NCBI GenBank assembly: GCA_015179025.1
Contig: WHUX01000001.1
Coordinates: forward strand, 620,001 to 684,000
DNA: 64,000 nt
Source: Terfezia claveryi
Lineage: Eukaryota; Ascomycota; Pezizomycetes; Pezizales; Pezizaceae
Reading direction: 5' to 3'
Shown: positions 1-12,471 of the stretch, piece after piece
How positions within the stretch are numbered: the first letter of the stretch is position 1
How the letters are laid out: each line of letters opens with the position of its first letter
The notes under the pieces: generated by a model
What the model saw: only the letters and a program-made list of their open reading frames with translations
Told to the model about the DNA's origin: nothing
Database searches by the model: none
Made by a program: the position numbers and the translations under genes

Positions 1-1158
1 TAAGGACACAGTTGTCGGCGGACCAGAGTGGGTTTACGTCGGATGTGGGCTGGGGATGTATGATACGGACGGGCCAGTGTCTCTTGGCCAATTCACTACA
101 GCTGCTCACTCTCGGGAGAAGTTAGCCTTCAAAACCCCCACCCAGTTGCCAAAGCACCACAGTTCTAACAATCAAACAGGCTGGCGTAGGGGAACACAGG
201 AGGCTTGGGAGAAAAGGATTCTGGCTCTCTTTGCAGATGACCCTAGGGCGCCTTTTTCAATTCACAGATTCGTCAAACACGGTGAGGAAGCATGTGGGAA
301 AAATCCTGGGGAATGGTTCGGACCATCAGCTGCCGCAAGATGTATACAGTGGGTATTGACCTATATGGGGGCAGTTTGGACTAGTGTTGACAGAAATTTA
401 GGAAACTGTGCGAGGACTATCCGCATGCAGGGCTCAAAGTTTATATGAATGGGGATGGAAGTGATGTATATGAGGATGCCTTCCGAAAGGTTGCTATTTC
501 AAATGATGGGAAATTTCAACCAACATTGGTCCTTCTCGGGATACGGCTGGGGATTGATAGGGTCACACTAGTTTATTGGGAGGCGTTAAAGGCTATTTTG
601 CAGATGAAACAATCCGTTGGGATTGCTGGGTATTCCATTCCCGCAGCGCATTATATGGCTAATTGGCTAACTGGCTGTTTTTCTGAATTCACAAGTGGCA
701 GGACAGGAGCATCCCATTACTTTGTGGGTGTCCAAGGAAACTATATTTTCTATCTTGACCCACATCAGCCACGGCCCTTCCTACCTTTCCAAGGAGACCC
801 TACAGAATATACCGCAGAACACTTAGACTCGTGCCATACCAGGAGGCTACGGAGGTTGCATCTAAAGGAGATGGATCCCAGTATGTTACTTGGGTTTTTG
901 ATTAAGAATGAGGGCGACTGGCAAGCATTTCGAAACGGTGTTGCGGAGGTACGCCTTTTTATATTACGAACTTCATACTCACAGCCTGGCTATCTTCTAC
1001 CTAGCGAGAATACTAATATCGTATTACTATAGGTACAAGGAAAACCGGTAATTCATGTGGGTGACCTAGAGCCCAATCCTTATGGAGCAAACAAGGGTGA
1101 GCGAGAGGAGGCTGTGGATGAAGTGGAAGCTTTAGATGATGAGGATGAGATGTGTTGA
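1..1158 (+). CDS. ATG4: Autophagy cysteine protease ATG4 (peptidase C54), 5' truncated by window edge
   Basis: ATG4 cleaves the C-terminus of ATG8 to expose the lipidation glycine and later delipidates ATG8-PE in the cytosol. The visible part begins in frame just upstream of the catalytic motif [12 protein letters not shown]; the Cys codon is at 57-59. It continues through the conserved [12 protein letters not shown] segment and a second active-site block, [23 protein letters not shown], which supplies the Asp and His. Introns read as 121-179, about 353-393 (short and least certain), 630-695 and 949-1032. Removing 630-695 rebuilds the canonical GIAGGR junction, although this 66-nt intron is a multiple of three and could be read through. 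The C-terminus is acidic and ends at TGA 1156-1158. The N-terminal exon(s) lie before the window. The family call is near certain; the second intron boundary is the weak point. Confidence 0.93.
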
Positions 1159-1439
1159 GGGCACAGTTATCTTTACTTTGCACGTGTTTTATTACCAGGG
1201 AATTCCAGGAGGTAACCATATTAGTATAGCGGTGTATGGGGTGTATCATGTGGTATATTATCCAGTGTATATGGTGTATGGGGGTGGTTTCTGGTATTTA
1301 TGTTTATTGTAGAGAAGAATTTGAAGTGAATGGAATCAGGGACTACTCCGTACCGTGATCTCATATTTTACCCACGCCAAGCGAGCCTCCCGAGAAGCTT
1401 AGCTCTCCAAAAATTCGTGCTTTCAGATCCAACGCAAAA

Positions 1440-2374
1440 ATGCCCCGAACAAAACGAAAACAGCAGGCGCAAAGCACCGGTTCTTCGTTGGCGACAGCAC
1501 CCGCACGCGTGACTGCGATACTTCCAGTTGCACCTACAGCAGCGAAAGATGTGACGGTTGATGGAGTGAGTGGTGGAGCGAAGCAGAAGAGGAAGAGGAG
1601 GCGGAAGGCGAGGACCGAGGGTACATTCCCCCCTTCTCCTAAGGTTATAGTACACACCTACCGGGTGATTTGTGGAGGAGAATTAGCTAATGATATGGTC
1701 ATCGGATTGGGACGGTAGTGTCGGATTCGGATAGCAGTAGCAGCAGTAGTTCTAGCGATAGCGATGATAGTTCGGCGAAGCGGAAAGTAAAATCGAAAAA
1801 GCAAAAGAGGGGGAAAGAGGAGGAGGAGGAGGAGAATGAGGGCTTCGAGACACTAGCTGGGAAGAGTATTGTGGATGGTAATGCGGAGATGAAAGATGCC
1901 ACCTCCGTTCACGGGGCTTCATCAGAAGAAGAAGAAGAAGAAGAGGAGGAGGGGGAGGGGGAGGGAGATTTGGATGAGGCAGATGGTGCTGAAGAAGGAG
2001 AAGGAGGATTAAAGAAACGAGTCGTGGACTCCTCTCCTGGAAAGGTCCGCCCCACTTATCTCCACTCCTCTAAAACTAACATGCTTGCCCAAGAGGAATT
2101 GGAGCTATGCTAATGCTGTATTTCCGTATAGTCTCCCCGGATCCCCTCTTCCCTTCTCCAACGAGACCCCACAGACCCACAGTCCGCCCAACGTTTCGAG
2201 GAATACTACATGCAACTCATCACGTCTGAGTTTGGCGAGGAGCTTAATCAAGTTCGGAAGGCAAAGGACTTTAATGAGAGGAGCTTGCCGATGTTGGTGA
2301 GGGCATTGAAGATGGGGGTTAATGTGTTTGAGATAGGGGAGAAGAGGACTGTGGTGGGGAGTTTGGGCTTGTAG
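1440..2374 (+). CDS. RSA3: Ribosome assembly protein 3 (Rsa3)
   Basis: Rsa3 is a nucleolar factor needed for early 60S pre-ribosome assembly. The N-terminal half is low complexity: a Lys/Arg-rich nucleolar-type stretch (KRKRRRKAR), then serine and Glu/Asp runs. The family domain is at the C-terminus in the last exon, with FEEYYMQLITSEFGEEL followed by RKAKDFNERSLPMLVRALKMG. Introns read as 1621-1718 (phase 1, branch GCTAATG) and 2045-2131 (donor GTCCGC is weak, acceptor CGTATAG). Together they join the acidic region to SPRIPSSLLQRDP. Stop is TAG 2372-2374. The first ATG at 1440 precedes the basic stretch and has no upstream in-frame alternative that I prefer. It is co-oriented with ATG4, about 280 bp downstream. 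The acidic region is likely disordered. The family call rests on the C-terminal motif, which I regard as characteristic. Confidence 0.8.
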
Positions 2375-2660
2375 ACGTGCAGGAGAGGAAGGAAGGTTGT
2401 AATTGCATGATTTAAACACTTTGTGTGGTTTGTTTGTACGAGATTCATGAATAAGGCTAAACAAAACTTTTAAAAGAAAAACAAGAGATGGATGGATTAC
2501 CCTCAAATAACCAACAAAACGAAAATTGAAAATGAATGAACAATCAAACATGGTACTGGATACGGGCTATTTATTCGTCCTAGCCCACCTAGACTGGCCA
2601 CCCTGACCAGAGATCATGGAACCGCAGACAAACCCCAAGTCTATAGCTGCTCAGGGAGTC

Positions 2661-3430
2661 TTACCGCTCCTTCAGGATTCCCCCCTCCACCCAATCCCTC
2701 GCCCTGAAGTCCTCTAGCCCTGTCCCTCCATCCCTCCAAACCTCCACCGGCATCCCCTCATCTAGCGCCCTTTCCTCCCTCCGCAGCGTCTGCTCCGTCT
2801 TCTCCACCCGACTTGCCATTCTCTTGATGCTCGTGTTAACGCGATTGACCAAGCCCTACATACCCCAGGATGTGTGGGTTAGATAAGTCCCGAATGTCGG
2901 GCACTGGGATGGACAGACAAGGACCCCACCTCCAACAAGTCAATCTGTCGATACACCTTCTCCAGCTCCTTCGCTATAGGCACCAAATCCGCCGCGACAG
3001 GCTCAATCACGTTTGCGGTTTGCGCTTGGGCCTAGAAACAAAGTGCACCAAACGTTCAAAGTGACCATAGGCCAATATCAGCTCATCCATCCTCACCAGG
3101 AAGATTCGGCAACCCCGGCCATCCCACACACATTTGGGTATCATGTAACAAAGACAGCACGCCAACCAAAAAAACTCGCAGACGCACCTCCTGCAAGACA
3201 TCCTTCTGCGCCGCAAGTACAATCTCACAGCCACTCTTCAGCTGGCCGATACCGGCCGATATCGGCGCAAACAGCTGACTCCTCAGATACGCGGCAATCT
3301 CCTCGGCAACCTCGGGCGGGAGCTGTGTCACCGGCGGCACCTGGATTCGTGTCCGCGCAGCATTCTCCGGCGCCTCCGAGACATCCTGGCCCTGGCCCTG
3401 CTCAGGCTCGTCCTGCGCTGGTCGACTCAT
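2661..3430 (-). CDS. CNL1: BLOC-1 subunit CNL1/BLOC1S4-like coiled-coil protein
   Basis: Three exons join into a ~165-residue helical protein. Introns are 3032-3187 and 2856-2929 on the minus strand, both GT-AG. The first exon carries PPEVAEEIAAYLRSQLF and a helix ending QKDVLQE. The second gives LVPIAKELEKVYRQIDLLE and the third continues GLVNRVNTSIKRMASRVEKTE. The block K-L-x-x-V-Y-x-x-I-D-x-L-E followed by L-V-x-x-V and an acidic/basic coiled coil resembles the core of cappuccino/CNO (BLOC1S4, yeast Cnl1). That protein is a subunit of the endosomal BLOC-1 complex that controls Rab activity and sorting. The ATG at 3430 (MSRPAQ) is preferred; an in-frame ATG at 3493 would add 21 residues. 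The tail after the coiled coil (EGMPVEVW..) is not recognised. The family call is by pattern only and moderate. Confidence 0.55.
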
Positions 3431-3633
3431 GGCTGCGGACACTGACACTGGCGCTGGCGAGAGATACTTCCAGTCGTAGTCAGCAAACCTCATTGGCCAG
3501 AGGTAAGGAACGATTTGTCATCGGCACAAGGGTAAGGCGCGTTCCGCGGGGCGGAATGGGATGGAAGGTGAAGATCAGCGATCAACCATGTGCCATGTGT
3601 GCAGTGCGAATGAATGCGCAAACAAAAAGATAT

Positions 3634-3739
3634 CGTCGAGAGCAGGGTTCGAACCTACGCGGGAGAACCCATATGATAACGTAAATTATCCGAAGCAGAC
3701 AATTCAAGTCATACGCCTTAACCACTCGGCCATCTCGAC
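3634..3739 (-). tRNA. tRNA-Ser(UGA) with a 25-nt intron
   Basis: Read on the minus strand, the acceptor stem GTCGAGA pairs with TCTCGAC, followed by discriminator G (3634). The D arm is TGGCCGAGTGGTTAAGGCG. The anticodon stem TATGA pairs with TCATA around the loop CTTGAAA. A long class II variable arm (GGGTTCTCCC) and the T arm GTAGGTTCGAACCCTGC follow. The anticodon is TGA and the long variable arm fits serine. A 25-nt intron (3678-3702) sits one base 3' of the anticodon, the canonical nuclear tRNA intron position. All stems close with at most G-U pairs. Confidence 0.95.
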
Positions 3740-5023
3740 TTGTTATACTAAAAACCCCTATTGCCCTAAAATATTGGATTACAAAAAAATTTAGTTGGAT
3801 TCACAGTGGTCAAGCTTTCTAGGATCTACCGATCCAACCTGCTTTGCAAATCCTTGCCTTTCTTGTGCCATAAATCCCTCTCGTCCTCAATGAAGAGTCA
3901 ACTCTCAAGCGCCTGCGGAACCAACGAAAGCCCTGTCAATTTTGGAAAGTATGCCAGGTTCATCACCAGTACCACAACATGGATATTCCGTGGAACTGAG
4001 GGCGGTTTGGGCACCGTCAGCTTTGGGTATCAAGTTACTTTCCTTTCTTTGGGTTTTAAGTTCCTATTCTGGTTGGAGGTTAATACTGTAACATCGCCGT
4101 ATTGTCAGAGCTTCTGTAAATATACTGTACAACATGCTCCGTACCTAAACCCTTTTAAATCCATATTGTAACAAGGTAACTGTGCATATGATATGGACTG
4201 ACTACCTTCTAAACCAAAGTAGTGAGTGGTGGTATATTCAGATAATTATTAGTTACAAGTTCTTGTTCCTGTCATTTGTATCTTTGCAATTCATTTGAGA
4301 ATAACAGATGCTTTCTAATTCAGGATCTGCCTGCTACTGACGTTGATAATCAACCAGCAGACGCTTTCATTAGATCACTAAATTCTTATTTTTTTTTTTT
4401 CAGTGAACATATGTTCTCTGGGATATATAAACTGTATTAGGACTGGGTAGAATGCTCTCGGATTGGAGGAAACAAGCCATATCAGTGTAATTGACCACAC
4501 CAGGCAGGCGAAATGGGGAGCGATGACTCGGAATTATGTCTATAAAAGCCCCCTCTCTCTGGCTCCGGCCCTTCCAACCAGAACACATTGAATTTGAAGA
4601 AAAAAAAACTCCAGGCTAAAAGACTATAGTGTATAGAACGATGCTGAATGGAGGCCTAACAAAAAGAGAAGAGTTTCGATGGATTCAAATTTCATCATTA
4701 TTTGATTTCCTACCAAACCCAGATTGAGAAACATGAAACAACAGAGGAAAAAGAGCAAAAAAAGTAAAAAGACATAATCCCAATGTGGACAACCGAGAAG
4801 CTACAGTTCTCGACTTCCTCCCATCGATCTTCAGGGTAGATCAGCCCGAGCATAAAGCTCAAACAGTGAACAAGGTTCCAATTCCTCCCATTCCGCTCTC
4901 ATATTATCTAAACATTTCCCATATCATCAAATCGTAGCCATGCAAAAAGTACCCACCTCTTTACCTCATCGTGAAACACCAGCACGATGTTAAAAGCACC
5001 CAGATTACAACCTCTTACTTTAC
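3740..5023. other. Gene-free interval between tRNA-Ser and the PSE1 3' end
   Basis: AT-rich sequence with no open frame that shows a recognisable domain or joins into one by splicing. The longest frame (3806-4171, +) has biased composition and no coding signature. It probably holds the PSE1 3' UTR and terminator on its right side (the minus-strand gene ends at 5024). I see no RNA gene other than the tRNA at the left edge. Confidence 0.5.
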
Positions 5024-8000
5024 TTATGAGAAGAACTTTCTCGCAAGAGTCTGCTTATCGATGGGTAGCTGTGCTAATATCTGCTGTGCTTGCGGCCCAG
5101 CGCTGATTAACAGTGCTTTCATGGCGCCAATGACGTTCTCCGCGGTCCTGCCAGTAATAGACTGTGAATCCAGAGCTTCCAGTACGGATACAATTACGTG
5201 GTTAATGTTCTGTATCACGGCGGGATTTTTCCTACCAGAAAAAGTTATGTCAGCAAGGGTGAAAATATGTTAGAGAGATGGGTAGAAGTACTGTTCAATG
5301 AGTTGGACCAAGAATAGATACGCGTATGGGGCAACCATCTCGTCGTATACGACAGGTAATGTCTTGACCCAGTTTGTTACCACCATTTGAGGATCAGCTA
5401 CTCGACTATTGTTGAATTGCAAAATTTTTGCAATACTAGCGCATGCATTTTCTGTCGCAAAAACATGATCATCTTCTCGCGCTTGAGGGAACTGTGTGAC
5501 CTGGAACAGCTTGGGAATACAAGCTGCAACAAATTCTGCGTATACCTCCCCACCATTCTTAGCTGCCATGCCAACACCATATGCCGCGGCTTGTCGGTTC
5601 GCAGGCATAGTGTCCTCAAGGCCAACCATTATCGGCTTCATAAAGTGCTCTTGATAGTTGTAGGATTCCCGGCCACAGAACTCAAGCATATCATCCATGA
5701 TGCAAAGAGCCCATTGACGCTGGCTTGGGTCTGTGCTAGCGATAAACGTATCATAGTATGGCATTAAACGTTCCCAATGTGGCAAGAAGCTGGCCCCTTG
5801 GTTTTTAAAGATGATGTGGAAGGATTTGTTCATGTCCGAGAGGAGTACCTGGTCGTCTTCAATAGCGTACAGTAGATCAGCAGAATCTTCCAAATCATCT
5901 TCGTCCTTAGCCGCTTCCTTAAGACGAGCCTCTACACGCGCGCGGTATCTCTGCAGGTCAGTCTCAACCTTGCTAATGAACCCGGCCATGTAATCTGGAG
6001 TCAAAGAGTTTTGCCCAACGACTTCCACTGACTCATAGAAGCATTGATACATCTCGGTAAGTGTATCAACTGCAACATCGGCATCTTGGGGGCCAAGGAC
6101 ACTCAAAATCTTCTCAATGGCGGGCCTCCAAATTTCCAGGAGCTCGGGGGATTGGGGACCATAGCGCTTCTTGAAGGAATTGAGGAGCTGAGGTACCAAT
6201 TTTGCTGAGGCAACCCTTACAGCATCATTGAAAAAGAAGTCGAAGCCGGGAATTGCAATCTCCGTTAGGACCCTTCTTACGTATGGCTCGAATGCTCCCT
6301 CTAGCTGCTGAGCATAGGTTACAAGAAGTTCAATGGCGAGGTATTTGTCATCGAGGATTGAAGTCTTTATGCCGATGTATTTGCCTCCAGCAGGTACCAG
6401 CTCCCATCCGTCCTCCTGCTCATACTGTTGAATTTGGTCATCGTCTATGAAGTTTCAATTAGCTACGATTTAGGAAACAACGACGAAACTACCTACCATC
6501 CAATAGCCTAACTTCCGCCTTAGCACCAGCAAGTTGCAGAAGTGGCGGCATCACGCCTTCCAAGTATGGCAGAAAGTCGTCGCCCATGGTGCGACACATT
6601 CTTCCCCAGCAGTGGAGGAGGTAGGAGCCTTGAGGATCGTCCGCATCAGTTGCAGTTTCTAAGCATTAGTTAGTAAATTGCCCATCTCAACAAAGTCTAC
6701 TGTCTACTGTATCCAAAAACTCACGCTGAATTCGGGCAAAAATCTTCACCAATTGAAAGGCATCTCCACCAAGCTTCTCCTTGCCCACGGCAAGTGCGAT
6801 GAGACTTGCACACTCCATTGCCTTTGCATTCAATAACCTATTCTCCTTGGCCTGGTCGGAGTGGGTGAGCACGTTGATGAGAAGTGGCATGAGGGTGTCA
6901 TAGTATTTGCCAAAAGCAGCTTCCGCAGAGTCGGCGATAGTAGCGATGGTGGACAGTGCCTGCTCCTGGACATATCTCTTGGGGCTTTGTAGAAGGGCTA
7001 GCAGTCGCTTCAACAGATCGTCAAGGTATGGAACTAAGTCCTCTTTTTCAGCCTCTTCACAAAAGTTCACCAAAGCGGCGGCAGCGTGAGATTGAACCCT
7101 ATAAAGTGTTATTATGGCTGATTAACAAAACATAACTGGGACCCTACCTTGGCTCAGGGGACTCTAAGACTGGTATTATACTGGACATCACAATATGATG
7201 ATGCTTTTTTTGCATATCTCCAGCGAAATCAGTGCTCATCTGACCTAGGGCATTGCATCCAGCCCATCTGACCCTTGGGTGTGCGTCTCTAACAGCCGGA
7301 ACCACCATCTCCAAGATTTTGTCCAATTCTCCAATCATCTGATCTCTACAGCCTTCCGAAATTGCCGATATTGCCATTAATGCTGCATGGCGATCCCTCC
7401 AAGCGGAGGAGCTCAGCATTCTTGGGAGCCAACTGAATGTAGGTTCCAATACGGCATCGCCGCCGAGTTTATTCGCAAGCCGGTCCATGCATTGCTCCCC
7501 GGCAACGTGGTTCATGTCACTTTCATCCACATCCAACTGCATCAATTAGTAGATTGACAGACCACCTGACACTGAGCAATACTCACATCATCAGATTCAT
7601 TCCACTCTTCCGCATCATCATCGTCGGCCCCAATATCTGTCATCAAACTCAAGCACTGAGTGACCATTTCCCTGGCGTAGGACGGCTCCTTCTTGCACAT
7701 GTTTGGTGCATTATCGGCAAAAGTAACGAGCAGTTCCAAAGCGCTTTGCCGAGCAGTATCCGAGAGGTCCTTGTCTTGGACAATCGATATTCCAAACTTG
7801 ACGACTTGGGGAAAGAGGGACTTGAACATGAGCGGAGCAGTATCCGCTAAATCAATGAGGGCAACCAGAATTTTCGATAGGTTATCTGAATCCTGCTGGC
7901 TCTTGAGCACAGGCAGGACATTGAGAATCTCTGGGAGGAGGGACCAGAACTGCTTTTGAACATCCCTTGGGACGGAGCGGAAGAACGCTGAGAATGCCTC

Positions 8001-8895
8001 AATGGCCGAGATTCGCACCTGTCCACCATTTAGTAACCTGCCTATCGAATTGGGTTCTGGAGATATCCTACGGTCAATGCCTCATCCTGAAATCCACTTG
8101 TGAAAGCCCCGCGTACAGCATCCGCATGTTGCTTCCCGATGATATTTGGTGTTGTAGCAAATATTCTGAATGCGCCCTCGCGATGGCTGGAAGCCGGGCT
8201 CTTGCTAGCCTGAAACAAGGCTCCTAGAAGCTCAGGCCAAGAACCCTCTGTAAAGCACAGAGATTTTATTATCAGCATCCTTGTATTCTTCCCACCTTGG
8301 GTATTTCAATAGTTCTAACCTGTATCGAACATTTGCCGGGCGAGTTCCGCTGTGGCATCGCCAATCTTATTCCTGACATTAGCGGTGGGCTCGTCCGCGA
8401 ACGACTGTAGCATGAGTCCCCGGACGTATAATTGGACGTCTGAAGGAAGTGAACTGAATAGATCGCAGGGTGCCCCATCTTTGTTGATTGTTTTTGTTGC
8501 GATTTTCCTGAAGAGAACAGCAGCAAAGCTCCGGATCTACAAATCATGAATGTTAGCAAACTCAATATTCTTTGAGGGCCGATAAAGATAGAGAAACAGG
8601 GATTATCTGGCCCAAGTGAGATAGCTACCACACCACCCACCAGGCAAAAATTCATACCCCTACACCAAACTTTCAGAGCAAATGATCACCGGAAAATAAA
8701 GAGAGCTCATACCTTAGCATCTTCGTGGCCTTTCACCTGCTCTGCCAGCCCCGACAATAACAGCTCTGGATTTTGGGCCAACCACTCTGTAGCTAGGCTC
8801 TCCTCCGCCTGTGTTCTAGTGTTGTTGTCTGGTGATTGTAGAGCAACAAGAAGGCCCTGAAGGGCACCCAAAGCTTCGGGGGGTAGCATTGACAT
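5024..8895 (-). CDS. PSE1: Importin beta-3 / karyopherin Kap121 (Pse1, importin-5 family)
   Basis: This is a HEAT-repeat nuclear import receptor that carries ribosomal proteins, histones and other cargo through the pore and releases them on binding Ran-GTP. The N-terminus [20 protein letters not shown] is followed by the importin N-terminal pattern ([10 protein letters not shown]). Successive HEAT repeats include [40 protein letters not shown] and [17 protein letters not shown]. The C-terminal exon ends [20 protein letters not shown] count eight introns, among them 8537-8712, about 8019-8069, 7541-7586, 7098-7147, 6658-6722, 6443-6490 and 5232-5291. The last uses donor GTACTT; reading on instead gives an early stop, so splicing there is required. 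Total length, about 1,090 residues, matches the family. Start is ATG 8893-8895. Confidence 0.95.
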
Positions 8896-9613
8896 CTGTG
8901 TTTTTAATACTCGGAAGGACTAGGTATCCAGGTATGCGACTTTGTATTGGAAAAAATGCAAAAGTGATATATCCTTCAGCACCTCTCCTCAGGCCAGGAC
9001 GAGATGAAGGATCTGCCAACCAAACTAGCGCTTGAAGTAAACCGAACCTCTGTGTACCACGCTTCCTGTGTGATCGAGTATGTTTATATAGTCGCCAGGC
9101 AGATGGCCGTTGCTTCCGTCGTCGTTTTACTCTGCGAACTGCTGGTAACCCAGTGCACTCCCTCTTGGGCAATTTTCTCGGTACCCCCAATCGTAGGAAG
9201 AAAAGCAGGGGAAATGCAAGTCCAGGGCCAGACGGGGAGGCAATCTGGGGGACCTACTGCTGTGATGCGTGGTAGATATAGTTAGGACCGGCTGTATAAT
9301 CGTTGCAGTTGTTATTCTGCTGTTCTGTTGTGGGTTGGTGGTGGGGGGGGGTGCTTGCAGCGTGTGTGTAGGGTTTATGGGAGGATCGTTTTTCAATTTT
9401 TAACGCTACGATAACTACAGGATTACGCTATCCACTAGTCTTGACACCAAACCGGAAAAAAGAAAGGAAAAATTCGAAACCGAGAAATAAAATAAAAAAA
9501 ACCAAAAAGAACTCTCAAAAATTGCAACGTCCTGCCAAAGAGGTAGGAAAGACGTATGACGACCTCAATCTGGTACCCTGCGGGGGTACCGACACGAGTC
9601 GTATGAAACCTGA
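8896..9613. other. PSE1 upstream region, then AT/A-rich boundary of the repeat block
   Basis: The first part should hold the PSE1 promoter and 5' UTR. From about 9440 an A-rich stretch (9450-9530) leads into the decayed element to the right. No coding frame here shows family motifs. Overlapping open frames exist on both strands at 9435-9908, but neither has coding composition. Confidence 0.4.
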
Positions 9614-12471
9614 CTACAAACTGGGGGTGCCTAGGTCGCCTAATATACTTGTCCCCACATTCCTTGAGGTGTCTCGCGTAGAAAGTGCTACCTCTCGCTT
9701 TCCCTCCGACAGCTTTCCGTGTGTATCGTCTTGTGTTGAACGCATGATCCTTGTTAAACCACACGTTCCATCCTGCGTACTTTCCGTCACCACCACGGCC
9801 GCACTCAGCTTTGTGTGTCGACGGGTCTGGTTATTCTGCCATGATGCGCCTTGTGATGTTGTCCTGTCTGTCCAGTCCTCAGAAAGGGCAGGGCCCTGGC
9901 CTGCCTGATCCTTGATGAATCGTCCTGATAATCTTGGCTGCCATTTTCTTGCTCGCATGAGGCCCCAGTATTCGTCCGAGGTATTGGCCGACCACATCTG
10001 AGCTATCAGCTTACGCCGTGTCTTCCTCCCCTGCTGAGCTCGGGGTGGTGATTATGATTTTGTTCCCGTTGTTGGTCACGGTCTCCCTCTCCCTCCAGGT
10101 TAGGTCGAAGAAAAAGTTGTTTGTGCCATGCTGTTCGTCTAGTTCCTCTGAAAGGTAGCTTTGCGCGCCTCCCTTCTCTTTTGCTGAGAGTCGGCTCTGT
10201 GAGCGGCTTTTCTAACTGGCCGTGCGTAGTGAGACTTCTAGTGCGGTCAGGTCATCTGTCCACAATGAGACCATGATGTTTCTCTCCTGGTAGGCACATT
10301 CCTTCATGTTTTTGCACGTGAGAGGCAACAGACAATGGATTTCTCTCCTCCCCGCTTATGGACTGGTTAAAGCAGTTCTGGTGTCTCTCTGTGGAGCCGT
10401 CGGAGGCGGTTCCCTCTCTTGTGTGAAGTGCGGTATGGTCCGAACCTCTCCATAGCTTTTTCCTTCTATGGACCCGATGAGAGGCCCATATGTCGGTCTG
10501 CACCTCCCCGAACTCTAGTGGCCGGTTTCCTTTCTGTCGTACACCGCATAGAGGTCCGCTGCGTATTCAAAGTCTGCTATACGCTGGGCTAGATCTCTCG
10601 GCCTCTGGGATTTTCTCTGCCAGTTCCTCGCGCCACAGGTGGTTGAGGCCCCGGCTATCATGATGGCATATGATGAATGCACGCGAAGTCGACAACTTCA
10701 CGTCTGCCCAGCATTCTCTGAAATTGTTGTGTCGCGGTGTCTGCGGTGTGCCGCACCTACGCCTATTCCCCGTTCGCTGCTCCGACCCAGTTGGGTCCCC
10801 TGAGAGACAGGTCCAGCGCCTTCTCTTTTGAGAGTTGTCCTCGGCAATCCAGATTGCCGCCATGCCGCTCGCCGCTACTACCCGCCTCTCCGATTCCTGT
10901 CGAGGTTCGGATACAACCCAGATTTCCGCCTCCGTCTGTTCTCGCGGCGTGTTTTTCAACGTTCACACCGCCACCCTCGGTAAAACATTTCGAGGCCTTA
11001 CCATTGAGATTGTTTCCCTTGCCGGTTGGGGATTCTCTGCCTCCCAATTGTCGTTTTTCCGTTTGACCTTTTGCTCCTTCCTTCGGGCATTTGCCGACGG
11101 ATCCAGCTTCTTGTAAGTCTCGCCTTCGGTCGCTCCTTGCTCGGCGCTTCTCTACAGGGGCATTGAGCAATCAGGAAATCACTCTCGTGGCAGCGGTGAC
11201 ATGCCTTTGTCGGGGCCTTTTCTTTCTCAAGCTTTCCCTTCCTGCAGTCCACAGCCAGGTGGCCCTTCACGCTGCAGCGTCTGCAGATTCTGGTTTCTAC
11301 GTACAGTTTTCTGCACGAGCGAGAACTGTCCTGTCCCACCGTAGTTGTGCACTTCAAGTTTTGTGATGTCCGACCATCCTGTGCCTCCCTCTTAGTCGTT
11401 GCTTAGGCGTCTTCTGCGAAGGAGAGGTCAGTGGTTATTATGATTCCGCCGTACGGGTACTGCCGCCAATGACGATGCCCTCTCCGACTGCTTGTTGGTG
11501 AATTCGAGTACAACTGGGGTCCTTGTTGATGAGCCCGCCCCTAGATGTATCCAGACCGGGCGTCCCAGAAGATTTTCTTTTGTGTTGGAAATCATCCTCC
11601 GGAAACATCCGGGATTGGTTTCGTGAATTGTTCCTTCGGGAGCCTCAGGCACTTCCATCACGAATTTCCTCCCGCCGACCCTGCCCTGAAGGATGTCTAC
11701 GACTTTGACATTTCTTGGTTCGAAGGGACGCCTTATCTCCTTTTCTACCCACGTCTTGGAGGCGGTCTTCGCCTCCTCATAATCCCTTCTACCCGGACCC
11801 GGCGTAATCCGAATGACCGACAGAGTCTTGGTAACGACCTTCTCTGCCTGTTTCTGAAGCTCTGCCTCGGTAGTGGGTGCTGTCTCGGCCGGTGTCTTTT
11901 CCGCATGCATAGCGGACGTCTTTGCCCTCTTCTTTCAGCTTCCTCTTGTCTTTGCTTCTTGGGCAGTGCCTCCGTCTTGTTGGCTTGCTTTTACTACCTT
12001 TGGGTGCAAACCCTTGACCATGTTCGTGATCTCCTTGATCTCCCTTTGGACCGCCGATCTCTCGTAAACAGGGTATCTGTCGAGTTGAGCCTCCTCACCG
12101 CCTTCGATAATCCCATGTGGGAGACCTGGGCAGCGCCATCCACCACCTTTCTCAATGCCTCCATCTTGCTCTAGGTATGAGGTCCATGAGGCCGGTTATC
12201 CCTTTAGCTCTGCACACTTCGTAGAGGGCATGAGCTGCCATGAGCGCCTTAATAACTGAAATTGCCCGATTGCATAATCCCTGGGGATGGGGGTCGTGTC
12301 ATTTCGTTCCTGCCTCCGAGAGCGGGTATCGTCGTTGTAGGAGAAGTACCCTTGCAAGCCTACTAGTGAGCAGCCACCGTCTAGTGCACACCCCTGCAAA
12401 AACCCCTGCAACAGCGTCTCCAGCCACAACTCATGATATATCAGGAGCCTAGTGATTCTGGCTAAATGCAT
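9614..12471 (-). pseudogene. Degenerate retroelement gag-like ORF with zinc knuckles (Tad/LINE-type ORF1 likely)
   Basis: Read from right to left on the minus strand, fragments in different frames line up as one decayed Gag/ORF1-like protein. The first piece (about 12471-12196) is followed by a Lys/Glu/Thr-rich segment (11910-11428) with GRKFVMEVPEAPEG. Next comes a zinc-knuckle piece (11357-10998). The first knuckle, CRRCSVKGHLAVDC, is intact CX2CX4HX4C. The second, CHRCHESDFLIAQC, keeps the cysteine spacing but has Phe where His is expected. Frames are broken by stops between fragments and nothing recognisable as endonuclease or reverse transcriptase follows down to 9614. I infer a non-LTR (or Gag-type) retroelement remnant; an LTR element cannot be excluded because no LTRs were found. 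Confidence 0.55.

Noticed and set aside
3013..3684. 223-codon open frame on the plus strand
   Set aside because: It lies antisense to the CNL1-like exons and over the tRNA-Ser gene, and shows no domain; composition follows the antisense gene.
9435..9908. Overlapping open frames on both strands
   Set aside because: No domain, low-complexity translation (Lys/Asn-rich from the A-rich tract) and inside the decayed element.
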